This document shows, piece by piece, positions 8,428-18,163 of a stretch of 64,000 bases of DNA. How positions within the stretch are numbered: position 1 is the first letter of the stretch; each line of letters starts with the position of its first letter. The notes beneath the pieces were generated by a model. The model had not been told where the DNA came from. It searched no databases and saw nothing but the letters and a program-made list of their open reading frames with translations. A program made the translations under genes and the position numbers. The DNA comes from Methanomassiliicoccaceae archaeon COG_1 (GTDB taxonomy: Archaea; Thermoplasmatota; Thermoplasmata; Methanomassiliicoccales; Methanomethylophilaceae), in NCBI GenBank assembly GCA_028561875.1, contig JAQQTI010000001.1, forward strand, positions 186,001 through 250,000, in the 5' to 3' direction.

Positions 8428-8605
8428 CTAGGTTCGGAACATACTTCCCGTATTTAACGGATGTTCAACCCCCAGGCCGGTTGCGGCGGGTTTGCAGAAA
8501 AGGCTCCAGCCCCCATGCGGAAGCGGGGGGATCGGTGTCGGATCGGAACAGAGGCCGGCCTGTGCGCCATTTAATAAATAATCGGGAGGGGATGACATCC
8601 ACCGT

Positions 8606-9991
8606 ATGTCAGACTCGCTGGCGCACATCCGCGCCGCTCGCAGGTCGGTTCCGTCCATGGCCTCCCTGTCCGCCGAAGCGAAGGACCGGGCCCTCGAGGC
8701 CATGGCCTCCGCGCTAGACGCCCGCCGGACAGAGGTCCTCGCGGCGAACGCGGAGGACGTCTTGGAATGCGAGGGGAGGATCCCCCTCCAGATGCTGAAG
8801 AGGCTCAGGGTGGACGGCGCCAAGATTGACGAGATGATTGCCAGCATCCGCAGCGTGAGGTCCCTCCCGGACCCGGTCGGGGAAACGCTCTCGGCACTGG
8901 AGATGGACGAGGGGCTGAGGGTATACAAGGTCAGATGCCCCATCGGCCTCATCGGAATCGTATTCGAATCCCGCCCCGACGTTGTTCCGCAGGTGATGTC
9001 GCTCTGCCTGAAATCTGGGAACGCCGTGGCCCTCAAGGGCGGCTCAGAGGCGAAGCGCTCCAACCGCGCCCTCTTCGGCATCCTCCGCTCTGCGGTCGCC
9101 TCGGCCGGCGTCCCCGCCGAGGCCTTCGCGCTGATGGAGTCCCGCGAGGACGTGGCCGTCATGCTAGGCATGGACGGGGACATAGACCTCATCATCCCCC
9201 GCGGGTCTTACTCGTTCGTGAGGCACATCCAGGACAGTACGCGGATTCCGGTGCTGGGGCACTCGGCGGGAATATGCGGGGTGTACGTCGACGGCGCCGC
9301 CGACCTGGGAAAGGCTTACGCCGTCGCGCTGGATTCCAAAATCCAATACCCCGCGGCCTGCAACGCCATGGAGAACCTCTTGGTGGACAGGTCGGTTCTC
9401 CGGGGGTTCCTGCCGAGAATGGCCGAGATATTCAGGGAGAACGGCGTCGAGGTGAGGGCGGACGCAGAGTGCAGGGGGGTGCTCGGCGAGGAGGGCGCCG
9501 CCCCCGCCACTGAAGAGGATTGGGATTCGGAGTACGGCGATCTAACGGTATCGGTCAAGGCGGTCGGCGGGCTGGACGAGGCGATAGATTTCATCAACGC
9601 CCACGGTTCGCACCACACCGACTGCATCGTCACCGAGGACGAGGCCCGCGCGGGGGAGTTCGTTCGCCGGGTGGACTCCGCCGACGTAATGATCAACGCC
9701 TCCACCCGCTTCGCCGACGGGTTCCGCATAGGCCTCGGTGCGGAGGTCGGGATATCCACCGGTAAAATCCACGCCCGCGGCCCTATGGGCATGGAGGGTC
9801 TGACGATCTACAAGTACGTGGTGGTGGGGAGGGGGCAGAGGGTCGCCGACTACTCCGGCCCCGGCGGAAGGAAGTACGTCCACAGGGAGTTGGGGGAGGT
9901 GTGCCGCTATGGCAAGCCGCGAGGAACTCCTCGGCAGCGTCGAGCGCGTCGTCATCAAGGTGGGCACATCGTCGATCACGCAGGGGGGTGA
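8606..9991 (+). CDS. proA: Glutamate-5-semialdehyde dehydrogenase (gamma-glutamyl phosphate reductase)
   Basis: Second step of proline synthesis: NADPH reduction of gamma-glutamyl phosphate. Family signatures are IGLIGIVFESRPDVVPQV, LKGGSEAKRSN, IPRGSYSFVRHIQ, the catalytic Cys in AACNAMENLLVD and GLGAEVGISTGKIHARGPMGMEGL. The TATA-like TTTAATAAATA (~8571-8581) lies ~28 bases before the ATG, suggesting a leaderless message. The conserved part ends near 9905 (GRKYVHREL). The frame stays open until 9991, overlapping proB by 83 bases, so the last ~27 residues (Arg-rich) are read in the other frame of proB. Operon with proB. Confidence 0.95.
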   Translation: MSDSLAHIRAARRSVPSMASLSAEAKDRALEAMASALDARRTEVLAANAEDVLECEGRIPLQMLKRLRVDGAKIDEMIASIRSVRSLPDPVGETLSALEMDEGLRVYKVRCPIGLIGIVFESRPDVVPQVMSLCLKSGNAVALKGGSEAKRSNRALFGILRSAVASAGVPAEAFALMESREDVAVMLGMDGDIDLIIPRGSYSFVRHIQDSTRIPVLGHSAGICGVYVDGAADLGKAYAVALDSKIQYPAACNAMENLLVDRSVLRGFLPRMAEIFRENGVEVRADAECRGVLGEEGAAPATEEDWDSEYGDLTVSVKAVGGLDEAIDFINAHGSHHTDCIVTEDEARAGEFVRRVDSADVMINASTRFADGFRIGLGAEVGISTGKIHARGPMGMEGLTIYKYVVVGRGQRVADYSGPGGRKYVHRELGEVCRYGKPRGTPRQRRARRHQGGHIVDHAGG

Positions 9992-11153
9992 CGTCCCATC
10001 CGACGCCTTCATGGACTCGATGGCGGCACAGGTGGCGCAACTCTTGTCCGAGGGGAGGGAGGTCCTCCTTGTCACCTCCGGTGCGGTGGGTATCGGGCTG
10101 AGCGCGATGGACGCGAGGCCGAAGCCCAACGAGGTCCCCATCAAGCAGGCGGCGGCGTCGATCGGCCAGGGCCTGCTGATGCAGAAGTGGAACGACAGCT
10201 TCCAGAAGCACGGCCTGATGGCCGGGCAGATTCTCATAACCATGGACGGCTACTCCGACAGGGAGACCGTGCTCAACCTCAACAATACGATCGAGACACT
10301 ACTCGCGTACAAGGCGGTGCCGATCTTCAACGAGAACGACGCCATCTCCGTGAAGGAGATCGGCGCGGCGTTCGGCGACAACGATACCCTCTCCGCCGTC
10401 ATCGCGAGCCGGGCGGACGCTGACCTGCTAATCATCCTCTCCGACGTCGACGGCCTCTACGATGCGAATCCGAAGACGCACCCGGGCGCGAGGCTCGTCC
10501 CGGTGGTGGGGAAGGTCGACGCGTCCGTGTCGAAGATGGCCGGCGGGCCGGGATCGCGGACGGCGGTCGGTGGGATGAGGACAAAGCTCAAGGCGGCGAG
10601 GATCTGCCAGGATGCTGGGTGCAGGATGATCATCGCATCGTCTTCTGAGTCGGATGCCGTCATACGCGCGGTACGTGGGGGGGACGTCGGCACGCTGTTC
10701 CTCGCCGATGCGGCGATTACCAAGAAGAGGCGCTGGCTCAAGGAGTCCCGCCCGTCCGGGAAGATAGTGGTGGACGAGGGCGCCGCCGCCGCAGTACTCG
10801 CGCACAAGTCCTTACTGCCAGTGGGGGTGAAGTTCGCATCGGGGCCGTTCGAGGCGGGGAGGCCCGTCGACATCGTCTGCGACGGAAACGTCATCGCGAG
10901 GGGGATTTCCGACTACGGGTCGGAGGATGTCAATCGCATCCGCGGGATGAGGTCCGAGAATGCCAAAGTCGCCCTTGGCGGGAAGATGAAACACAAGGAT
11001 ATCGTGCGCAGCGAGAACATCGCCGTGTTGCCCCGATGCGGGGAGCGGAACCCTTCCAGATTCTCGGCCAAACGTTGCATCCGCCCCTTTTGTCCTTGCG
11101 CTCGAGAAACATCTGGTCAGGGGCGGGGGACCAGTCATCGGAAAGGGTGGTGA
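9909..11153 (+). CDS. proB: Glutamate 5-kinase with C-terminal PUA domain
   Basis: First step of proline synthesis: ATP-dependent phosphorylation of glutamate. The amino-acid kinase domain shows VVIKVGTSSIT, LLVTSGAVGIG, FNENDAIS, FGDNDTLSA and LSDVDGLYDANP. A PUA domain follows from about residue 275 (GKIVVDEGAAAAVLAHKSLL ... GKMKHKDIV). The usual end is ENIAVL near base 11030. No stop lies there, and ~40 Arg/Cys-rich codons follow to 11153. The start lies inside the open tail of proA. The proA-proB order is the reverse of many bacteria, but the pairing is standard. Confidence 0.95.
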   Translation: MASREELLGSVERVVIKVGTSSITQGGDVPSDAFMDSMAAQVAQLLSEGREVLLVTSGAVGIGLSAMDARPKPNEVPIKQAAASIGQGLLMQKWNDSFQKHGLMAGQILITMDGYSDRETVLNLNNTIETLLAYKAVPIFNENDAISVKEIGAAFGDNDTLSAVIASRADADLLIILSDVDGLYDANPKTHPGARLVPVVGKVDASVSKMAGGPGSRTAVGGMRTKLKAARICQDAGCRMIIASSSESDAVIRAVRGGDVGTLFLADAAITKKRRWLKESRPSGKIVVDEGAAAAVLAHKSLLPVGVKFASGPFEAGRPVDIVCDGNVIARGISDYGSEDVNRIRGMRSENAKVALGGKMKHKDIVRSENIAVLPRCGERNPSRFSAKRCIRPFCPCARETSGQGRGTSHRKGW

Positions 11154-11228
11154 TTATTTCGGTGCTCTGGGCGGGACCCTATCGCAACAGTAATCGTCCC
11201 GAACGTTTCCTCTCGACGTCCAATGGGA

Positions 11229-12095
11229 TCAGTCGCGCCTTTGACAATGGGTGTTGACCCGTGCAGGAACGTCCTCCGGGTCGCTGGTCTGATTCTCCGC
11301 CTCTTTTCTCCTCATCCTCACCGTGAGTTTCTCCACGGAATGAACGGGTTCGACGCGCGGGTTGCCGAGGCCATCCCTCCCGACCGTCGATTCTACGCCG
11401 TAGACATCGCGGATCATACCCGCTGTGACCGTCTCCTTCGGCGTACCCTCGGCGTACACCTCGCCGTCCTTCATTATCACGATGCGGTCGGAGAAGCGGG
11501 CGGCGAAATTGATGTCATGGAGGACCATCAAGGTGGTCATTCCCATACCGTCGGTGACCTGTCTCATGACGTCGAACATGTCCAGCTCCCTCCTCAGGTC
11601 GAGGTTGTTCATGGGCTCGTCGAGAATCATCAGCTCCGGCTCGGACACTAGGCACTGGGCGATCATTACCATCTGCGCCTGCCCTCCGCTGAGCGCGTTG
11701 AACGGATGTTCGGCGAGATGGGCCAGGTCTAGCATTTCGAGGGTGCCGTATGCACTATCCACGTCCTCGTCGGAGACAGCGAAGGACAGGGATTCAAGCC
11801 TGCCGAGCAGCATCACTTCGAGCACGGACATGCTAGTCGGCTGCGGGGGGTCTTGGGGCATGTAGGCTAAGCGCATCTTCTTGCGGGAGGCCCTGTCCAG
11901 CATGCTCATTCCGTCGAACTCCGCCTCTCCGCCGCTCGGGTGCAACGCTCCGGAGAGGCATTTGACGAAGGTGGATTTCCCTGCTCCGTTGGGGCCGATG
12001 AGGGAGACGATCCCTGTGCCGGCGTCTAGATCTATCCCGCGCAGGACCTCCCGCCGCCCGTAGGAGAACGTGAGCCCCCTGACCTCGAGGGTCAT
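11229..12095 (-). CDS. ABC transporter ATPase, iron/cobalamin/metallophore uptake type
   Basis: Cytoplasmic ATPase subunit (FepC/BtuD class). Walker A GPNGAGKST, Q-loop MPQDPPQP, signature LSGGQAQMVMIAQ (LSGGQ intact), Walker B LMILDEP and H-loop LMVLHD are all present. The C-terminal ~30 residues after the YGVE segment are charged and may be an extension. It overlaps the permease gene by 4 bases (12092-12095) and is the last gene of a three-gene minus-strand operon: binding protein, permease, ATPase. Confidence 0.9.
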   Translation of the reverse strand: MTLEVRGLTFSYGRREVLRGIDLDAGTGIVSLIGPNGAGKSTFVKCLSGALHPSGGEAEFDGMSMLDRASRKKMRLAYMPQDPPQPTSMSVLEVMLLGRLESLSFAVSDEDVDSAYGTLEMLDLAHLAEHPFNALSGGQAQMVMIAQCLVSEPELMILDEPMNNLDLRRELDMFDVMRQVTDGMGMTTLMVLHDINFAARFSDRIVIMKDGEVYAEGTPKETVTAGMIRDVYGVESTVGRDGLGNPRVEPVHSVEKLTVRMRRKEAENQTSDPEDVPARVNTHCQRRD

Positions 12096-13150
12096 GACAG
12101 CGACCTCCGGCCTTTTAGGATCAGGAACACGAAGAACGGCACGCCAATCAGCGAGGTGATCACGCCAATCGGGAGCGATTCGGTGAAAGAATTAAGCTTG
12201 ATGAGGCAGGATGCCGCGCACAGTAGAGCGCCGCCGCACAGTGCGGAGACCGGAAGGAAAAACCTCTGGTCCTCGCCCACAAGGATTCTCGCGATATGCG
12301 GGCCCACGAGGCCGATGAAACCAATCGTACCGGTGAAGCTCACCGCCGCCGCGGTCAGCATCGACACGCCGACGATGACGTTGCGGCGCAGCTTCTCTAC
12401 GTCAACACCCAGGCTTCTCGCCTTGGAATCTCCCAGCTTGAGCGCGGTGAGCTTCCACGCATTCGTCATGAAAAGGGCGGCGGCGCCGACGATCGCGACG
12501 AGTATGAGGACAATCTCCTCCATAGGGGTGGTATCCTTAAGCCTGCCGAACATCCAGAACATGATCTGCACGGCACTGTCTTGGGATGATGTCGCCTGTA
12601 CGAGCGACACGAGTGACTGGAAGAGGAACAGCAACGCGACCCCCATCAGAATTATGGTGCTACGCGTGGCGGTCTTTATCTTCGCCACAGCGTACAGCGC
12701 TGCGCAGGTTACGAGGCAGACGATGAAGGCCGCGACGGGGGTAGCGTACATGCCGAGGAGCCCTACGCCGAGGCCGTAGGCGATGACGAGTGATGCCCCG
12801 AAGGCGGCCGCCGAAGACATCCCTAGAGTGTAAGGATCGGCAAGAGGATTGTCGAGCACAGTCTGCATCTCGGCCCCCGCCATTCCCAGGGCGAGCCCGA
12901 CCAGGAGGGCCAGGGTCGCCACGTGGAGGCGGGAGTCGATGATGGTTATGCGCATCGTCTCGTCTGCCGACCCGGGGTCGACGAGGGTTCTCACGGCATC
13001 CATGAAGCCATAGCCCATCGCGCCGAGCGACATGCTTAGCAGGAAGAGCAGGGTCGTCACCGCAACCAGCGCCGCGATGACCATGACCCTGCGCTTCTGT
13101 AGACTCCTGTATATGCCACGCCCCTCGTCCTCCATCGTTGCAACCCTCAC
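12092..13150 (-). CDS. FecCD-family ABC permease
   Basis: Membrane permease of a siderophore, heme or cobalamin-type importer, 352 residues with roughly nine to ten hydrophobic segments. Recognisable family patches are LALGMAGAEMQTVLDNPLADPYTLGMSS (early signature), GTIGFIGLVGPHIARILVG and SFTESLPIGVITSLIGVPFF near the C terminus. It probably starts with GTG at 13150, overlapping the TGA of the binding-protein gene; ATG at 13135 is an alternative. Substrate specificity cannot be read from the permease. Confidence 0.9.
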   Translation of the reverse strand: MRVATMEDEGRGIYRSLQKRRVMVIAALVAVTTLLFLLSMSLGAMGYGFMDAVRTLVDPGSADETMRITIIDSRLHVATLALLVGLALGMAGAEMQTVLDNPLADPYTLGMSSAAAFGASLVIAYGLGVGLLGMYATPVAAFIVCLVTCAALYAVAKIKTATRSTIILMGVALLFLFQSLVSLVQATSSQDSAVQIMFWMFGRLKDTTPMEEIVLILVAIVGAAALFMTNAWKLTALKLGDSKARSLGVDVEKLRRNVIVGVSMLTAAAVSFTGTIGFIGLVGPHIARILVGEDQRFFLPVSALCGGALLCAASCLIKLNSFTESLPIGVITSLIGVPFFVFLILKGRRSLS

Positions 13151-14415
13151 TTGGATTTGGAGTGGAAGTAGTACGCCGCTCCGGCGATTAACACCACCAG
13201 GATTACGACGCCCACGGCAATCATTGCGGTGTTGCCGCCATCCGATGACTCGGAGGACGAGGTGAACGTGGGGGTGTAGGACCAGCGGCCGTCGTTTTCG
13301 ATGTACATGTACTTGTCGAAATACTCCTGGAGGTTCGCGTCAGGGGAGAGGCCCTCGAAGTACGAGGGGTATGCGATCTTCGCAAGGCACTGCAGCGAAT
13401 AGAACGCGCTGGGGGTGAAACCGATCTCGGGGTAGATGAATAGCACTTTGCCGTTCTTCACCGCGCTGAGGCTACTCCATCCTGGGCGGGATTTGTATTC
13501 CTCCGCCAACTTCTCAAGCTGTTCGTCGGTCGTGCCTTTGGAGTCGTATCCGAGCAGAGCTCCTTTCTTTAGGCCGTAGTACTGCGTGAACGCTATGATT
13601 ATTATGTCGGGGTTCTCGGCGAGGATCTTCTCCGTGTTCCAGGTCTCATACGAGTTGCCCGTGTAGGCGTTCTTCAACCCAGCGGCGCTTATTTCGCAGA
13701 CGCCCATGTTCGTGGTACTTCCGTAGTCTTTGACAGAGCTGCCCATGATTTCTACATAGACCTTCTTCCCCTTCTCTGAGTCCGGGATGCCGGCGATCAC
13801 ATCAGTCACCTTCTTCGCCTGCTCGTTGTAGAAATCTGTGAGTGCCTGGGCCCTCTTCTCGACGCCGACCGCTTTACCGACGGCTAGTATGCTCTTCTCG
13901 GCGGCGTCCGGAGCGTATGAGTCGGAGTACAGGTCGATACAGAGCACCGCACACCCCGTGGAGGTCGTGATTTTGAAGCTTTCCTCGGTCCAGCCCATGT
14001 ATTTGATGGAGGACGCGGGGATGATCGCGAGATCGGCGCCGCTGGCGGCGACCAGCTCGTCGGGGAATGCCGCGGCGCTGTAGAGGTCAGGGCACTTAGG
14101 GATGTTTCTGATTTGGGGATACTTCTTGACGATATCGGCGTACTTCTCAGGCTCTCTCGTGTCGATGTCGGCCGGCACGAGGACGAGCTTGTCGACCCAC
14201 CCCTCGCCCACAGTGGCGGCGTAAACGTCGAATGTAGTAGAGTCGCACACCGCGACCTTCTTGACGGGCTGCTTGATCGTTACGACTCTGTCTGCGCCGT
14301 CGGTCACGGTGACGCTTCCGCCGTCGGCGTCCGAAGAACCGGAGCCGATTGCCGCGGCAAAGCCAGTCGCTACGAAGATTGCGATGATTGCCAATGTCAT
14401 GGTTTTTGTGTTCAT
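13147..14415 (-). CDS. Membrane-anchored metal/metallophore-binding ABC protein
   Basis: Extracellular substrate-binding protein of the same importer, about 422 residues. It has an N-terminal signal segment (TLAIIAIFVATGFAAAIG), a VTVTDGADRVVTIKQPVKKV opening typical of TroA/BtuF-like proteins, DIIIIAF in the second lobe, and a single membrane helix at the C terminus (MIAVGVVILVVLIAGAAYYF) followed by a basic end. The anchor replaces the bacterial lipobox and would tether it outside the cell. I start at MNTKTMTL; a longer in-frame extension to 14463 is rich in charge and unlikely. Divergent from the ABC operon at 14607, with a DtxR-like palindrome between. Confidence 0.88.
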   Translation of the reverse strand: MNTKTMTLAIIAIFVATGFAAAIGSGSSDADGGSVTVTDGADRVVTIKQPVKKVAVCDSTTFDVYAATVGEGWVDKLVLVPADIDTREPEKYADIVKKYPQIRNIPKCPDLYSAAAFPDELVAASGADLAIIPASSIKYMGWTEESFKITTSTGCAVLCIDLYSDSYAPDAAEKSILAVGKAVGVEKRAQALTDFYNEQAKKVTDVIAGIPDSEKGKKVYVEIMGSSVKDYGSTTNMGVCEISAAGLKNAYTGNSYETWNTEKILAENPDIIIIAFTQYYGLKKGALLGYDSKGTTDEQLEKLAEEYKSRPGWSSLSAVKNGKVLFIYPEIGFTPSAFYSLQCLAKIAYPSYFEGLSPDANLQEYFDKYMYIENDGRWSYTPTFTSSSESSDGGNTAMIAVGVVILVVLIAGAAYYFHSKSK

Positions 14416-14499
14416 GTGAATGCCTTCACCCAAGCCCTCTGCGGGCCTTTCCGGGTTGTTCAAGTCATTAATTAGTGATACTTAAACTTAATACAATCA

Positions 14500-14515
14500 T
14501 TTAGACTAGACTAAA
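14500..14515. promoter_or_regulatory. DtxR-like palindromic operator
   Basis: TTTAGACTAGACTAAA is a 16-base inverted repeat with only two mismatched positions and resembles DtxR/IdeR-type metal-repressor sites. It lies in the single AT-rich block between the uptake operon (minus) and the four-gene ABC operon (plus). A TTAAATAG that could be the TATA box of the plus operon follows at ~14515-14522, so an occupied site would block it. Iron or manganese control of both operons is inferred. Confidence 0.45.
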
Positions 14516-14606
14516 TTAAATAGCACGACCTGCTACAGCCGATGAAAAGGGGGCCGGCGCATGCGTTCTCAGACGGTGTGCGCTGGTCCCCGCTGGAGCT
14601 GTTCAA

Positions 14607-16406
14607 ATGAAGAATGAAGAGAAGAATCCCAAGAAGGAGCCGATACTCAAGCGGCTGAAGCCATTCGCGGGCCGGCGCATCTATCTTATGGGGATTTCCG
14701 CCGCTTTCGCAATCTTCAGCGCTGTGTTCCTCGTAATGCCCTATTACTTTCTGTGGAAAATCGTCGACGAGGCCCTCGACGCCCGTCCGGACTACGGAGC
14801 CGCCGACATTATCGGCAACGCGTGGATGGCCCTGATGTTCCTCGTGTTCGCCATCGTGTGCATGTTCGTCGCGTTGATGTTTTCGCATCTCTGCGCGTTC
14901 CGCACTCAGAAGAACGTCAAGAAATTCTGCATCGAACACGCCATGACCCTGCCCCCCGGGTCATTCGCGACCGAGGGCGTCGGCAGCATGAGGAGGACGA
15001 TTGACGACTGTGCCGACTCCATTCATGGGTTCCTCGCCGATCAGTTCCCGGACCTCACGCGCTCGCGCGTGCTGCCAGCAATCGTGCTCGTTATGCTGTT
15101 CCTGTTCGACTGGAGGCTCGGCGTCGCCGTCCTCGCTCCTGTGGCGATTACGATTGTCATCATCATGTCCATGATGAGCAATAAGGCCATCGAGGCGAGC
15201 ATGAGGGAGTTCATGACCGCGCAGACCAGGGTCTCGTCCGCGGCCGTCGAGTACATCCGCGGGGTGTCCGTCCTCAAGGCATTCCAGCAGACTATTGGCT
15301 CCTTCAAGAACTTCAGCAGCGCGGTGGAGGAGTATCATGAATACGTCATCGGGTATACTAAGAAGATGAGGAGGAGGATGATCCCCGCATACCTCGTTAT
15401 CGATTCGATTTTCGCGTTCATAATGGCGGTAGTGTTCTACGAGATGGACGGGAGGGTCGTGAGCAACAGGTTCCTCGCCGACTTCCTGTTCTACCTCATC
15501 TTCATGCCGGTGGTCACCGTCCTGTTCAACAAGATCATGTTCACGACTGACCTGATGTACCGCGCCCACGACGCTCTAGATAGGGTCGACGCACTTCTTG
15601 CTATGAAGCCCCTTGAGGAGCCCGCGGAGCCCAAGGAGCCGCAGGGTTCGGACATAGTCTTCGAGAACGTGACCTTCACATACGACGGCGCTGATGGGCC
15701 CGCCGTGAAGGACTTCAGCCTTCGCATTGAGGCGGGGAAGGTAGTCGCCCTGGTCGGGGCGAGCGGTAGCGGGAAGAGCACCGTGGCCTCCCTGGCATGC
15801 AGGTTCATGGATCCAACGTCGGGGCGGATCACCCTCGGAGGGGTGGACCTCAGGAATGTCGGCGATGCAAACATCCGCAAAGCGGAATCCTGCGTGTTCC
15901 AGACCAACCACCTGATGAAGGGGACCGTTGCATACAATGTGCGTCTCGGCAGGCCGGATGCCACCGACGGGGAGGTCACATCCGCCCTGCGCGCGGCCCA
16001 GTGCGACGACCTCCTCACCAAACTCCCCGATGGCCTGGATACCGTGATCGGCCCCGGAGGGGTCTATCTCTCCGGCGGGGAGACGCAAAGGGTCGCCATC
16101 GCGAGGGCGATCCTGAGGGACGCCCCCGTCGTAATCATGGACGAGGCGACGGCCTTTGCGGACCCAGAGAACGAGCATCTCGTGCAGAAAGCGTTCGAAG
16201 AGCTCGCGAAAGACAAGGCCGTCCTCATAGTCGCGCACAGACTCACGACCGTCCGCAATGCAGACCTCATCTGCGTGATGGATGGCGGAAGGATTGTGGA
16301 GTCTGGCACTCACGACGAGCTGCTCGGCGGGAACAATCGCTACGCGGACATGTGGAACGATTACCAGAAGTCGCTTTCATGGAAGGTCAAGGGGGTGTCA
16401 CAGTGA
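14607..16406 (+). CDS. ABC transporter, fused membrane and ATPase domains (first half of heterodimer)
   Basis: 599 residues: an N-terminal six-helix membrane domain (~1-320) and a nucleotide-binding domain with Walker A GASGSGKST, signature LSGGETQRVAIARAI, Walker B VVIMDEATAFAD and AHRLTT H-loop. The D-loop reads AFADPE rather than SALD. Its pairing with the next gene, and its position opposite a metallophore-type importer, recall IrtAB/YbtPQ transporters, which are exporter-fold proteins handling iron-siderophores. That role is inference from context. The stop overlaps the GTG start of the next gene (GTGA). Confidence 0.88.
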   Translation: MKNEEKNPKKEPILKRLKPFAGRRIYLMGISAAFAIFSAVFLVMPYYFLWKIVDEALDARPDYGAADIIGNAWMALMFLVFAIVCMFVALMFSHLCAFRTQKNVKKFCIEHAMTLPPGSFATEGVGSMRRTIDDCADSIHGFLADQFPDLTRSRVLPAIVLVMLFLFDWRLGVAVLAPVAITIVIIMSMMSNKAIEASMREFMTAQTRVSSAAVEYIRGVSVLKAFQQTIGSFKNFSSAVEEYHEYVIGYTKKMRRRMIPAYLVIDSIFAFIMAVVFYEMDGRVVSNRFLADFLFYLIFMPVVTVLFNKIMFTTDLMYRAHDALDRVDALLAMKPLEEPAEPKEPQGSDIVFENVTFTYDGADGPAVKDFSLRIEAGKVVALVGASGSGKSTVASLACRFMDPTSGRITLGGVDLRNVGDANIRKAESCVFQTNHLMKGTVAYNVRLGRPDATDGEVTSALRAAQCDDLLTKLPDGLDTVIGPGGVYLSGGETQRVAIARAILRDAPVVIMDEATAFADPENEHLVQKAFEELAKDKAVLIVAHRLTTVRNADLICVMDGGRIVESGTHDELLGGNNRYADMWNDYQKSLSWKVKGVSQ

Positions 16407-18163
16407 AATTCGAGTCATGGCTCAGGAACAAGCTGGTCCTCACAGAGAAAGGGTACAGGAGCACTCGGAACGCCATAGCCGCGGTCATACTGAAGAGCGC
16501 GTCTCAAATGGCTCCAGTCATGCTCCTGTTCCTCCTGGTCGCAGATCTGATCGGGGACAACGACTATGATTTCGATCTCGAGGTCTGGCAGTACGCAGTC
16601 GGTATCGCCGTTTCGATTGCGTTGATGTACATCGCCGAGGTCCTCGAGTACGACTGCTGCTATACGAACGTGTACAATGTCAGCTACGAGGTGAGGATGA
16701 ACCTCGCCGAGAAAATAAGAAGGCTCCCGCTGTCGTACTTCAGCAAGAAGGATCCGGCGGCCTTGTCTCAGAGCATGCTCGGCGACATCTCCATGCAAGA
16801 GAACGCGCTCTCGCATTGGGTGCCGCACCTATACGGGGCATACATATTCGCCGGTTTCATCGGCACGATGCTCGTAATATGGTCCCCTATGATGGGAATC
16901 GCCGCCACATGGTCGATACCCACTACCCTCGCACTCGCTGTCGCATCGGGCAGATGGCAGAGGCGGATGAGCCGGAAGAAGTACCTCATGTCGGTAGACC
17001 TGACGAACAAGATGCAGGAGGGGCTTGAGGGTCTGAGGGACCTCAAGTCCAACGATGCCATCGGCGCGTACCTCGGCGATGTGAGGAGGAAGCTAGACGG
17101 GATCGAGACCACCCAAATCGCTAGCGAGTTCGCCCTCGGCGTGGTCATGACCAGCATCACCACTTTCCTGAAGTTCGGCATATTGTCCACCGCCATCGTC
17201 GGGTCGTACCTCCTGGTCGACGGGGAGATAGATCTGATTGTGTTCGTCTTCTTCCTGCTGATAGTGGCAAGGCTATACGAGCCCCTTGAGGCGGCGATTA
17301 TTTTTACCGCCGCCCTCAACATCGCGGAGGACAATTTCCAGCATATGAGAGAGGTCGAGGCGCAACCGGAAATGACTGGCAGCGAAGACTTCGAGCCCCA
17401 GGATTACGACATCGTGTTCGAGCATGTTTCGTTCTCATACATCGGCGGACAGGAGGTGCTGAGGGACGTGTCCTTCACAGCCAAGCAGGGGGAGGTCACC
17501 GCCCTCATCGGCCCGTCCGGCGAAGGGAAGACCACCGCTGCGAGATTAGCTTCCAGGTTCTGGGAGGTCGATGGCGGTAGGATTACCGTGGGAGGGGTGG
17601 ACATCTCCACCATCGATCCAGAGGCGCTTCTCTCGAAGTACTCCATGGTGTTCCAGGACGTGGTCCTGTTCAATACCTCGGTCAAAGAGAACATCCGCAT
17701 GGGCAGGAAGGGCGCCACCGACGAGGAGGTCCTCGCCGCAGCCGAAGCGGCACAGTGCAACGAGTTCGTCTCCAAGCTGCCGCAGGGCTACGACACCTCG
17801 ATCGGAGAGAACGGTTCGAAGCTCTCCGGCGGGGAGAGGCAGAGGATATCCATCGCGAGGGCGATACTCAAGGACGCGCAGATAATCTTGCTCGACGAGG
17901 CGACGGCGTCTCTCGACACGGAGTGCGAGTCCCACGTGCAGGCCGCACTCTCGGAGCTTGTGAAGGGGAAGACCGTGGTAATCGTCGCTCACAGGATGAG
18001 GACCATCGAGGGGGCAGACAAGATCGTCGTCCTCCGCGGCGGAATCGTCGAGGAGCAGGGCACATCGCAGGAGCTCCTGGAGAAGGGCGGCGAGTTTGCG
18101 AGAATGGAGAGCTTGCAGAAGAGGTCGCGGGATTGGGCGATTCGATGTCCGAGAGTCCGATAG
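16403..18163 (+). CDS. ABC transporter, fused membrane and ATPase domains (second half of heterodimer)
   Basis: 586 residues starting at GTG 16403, which overlaps the stop of the preceding gene. Membrane domain ~1-325, then Walker A GPSGEGKTT, signature LSGGERQRISIARAIL, Walker B IILLDEATASLD and H-loop AHRMRT, all canonical. It probably forms a heterodimer with the upstream protein. The last ~10 residues run over the start of the next gene (19-base overlap) and end at a TAG, so the C terminus may be slightly extended. Confidence 0.88.
   Translation: MKFESWLRNKLVLTEKGYRSTRNAIAAVILKSASQMAPVMLLFLLVADLIGDNDYDFDLEVWQYAVGIAVSIALMYIAEVLEYDCCYTNVYNVSYEVRMNLAEKIRRLPLSYFSKKDPAALSQSMLGDISMQENALSHWVPHLYGAYIFAGFIGTMLVIWSPMMGIAATWSIPTTLALAVASGRWQRRMSRKKYLMSVDLTNKMQEGLEGLRDLKSNDAIGAYLGDVRRKLDGIETTQIASEFALGVVMTSITTFLKFGILSTAIVGSYLLVDGEIDLIVFVFFLLIVARLYEPLEAAIIFTAALNIAEDNFQHMREVEAQPEMTGSEDFEPQDYDIVFEHVSFSYIGGQEVLRDVSFTAKQGEVTALIGPSGEGKTTAARLASRFWEVDGGRITVGGVDISTIDPEALLSKYSMVFQDVVLFNTSVKENIRMGRKGATDEEVLAAAEAAQCNEFVSKLPQGYDTSIGENGSKLSGGERQRISIARAILKDAQIILLDEATASLDTECESHVQAALSELVKGKTVVIVAHRMRTIEGADKIVVLRGGIVEEQGTSQELLEKGGEFARMESLQKRSRDWAIRCPRVR

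Noticed and set aside
7729-8457. Several open frames on both strands between the PH-like gene and tRNA-Ser
   Set aside because: Composition is Arg/Pro/Ser-rich without hydrophobic core, starts lack promoters, and one frame translates tRNA-Ser; the region is better explained by an inverted-repeat element and non-coding DNA.
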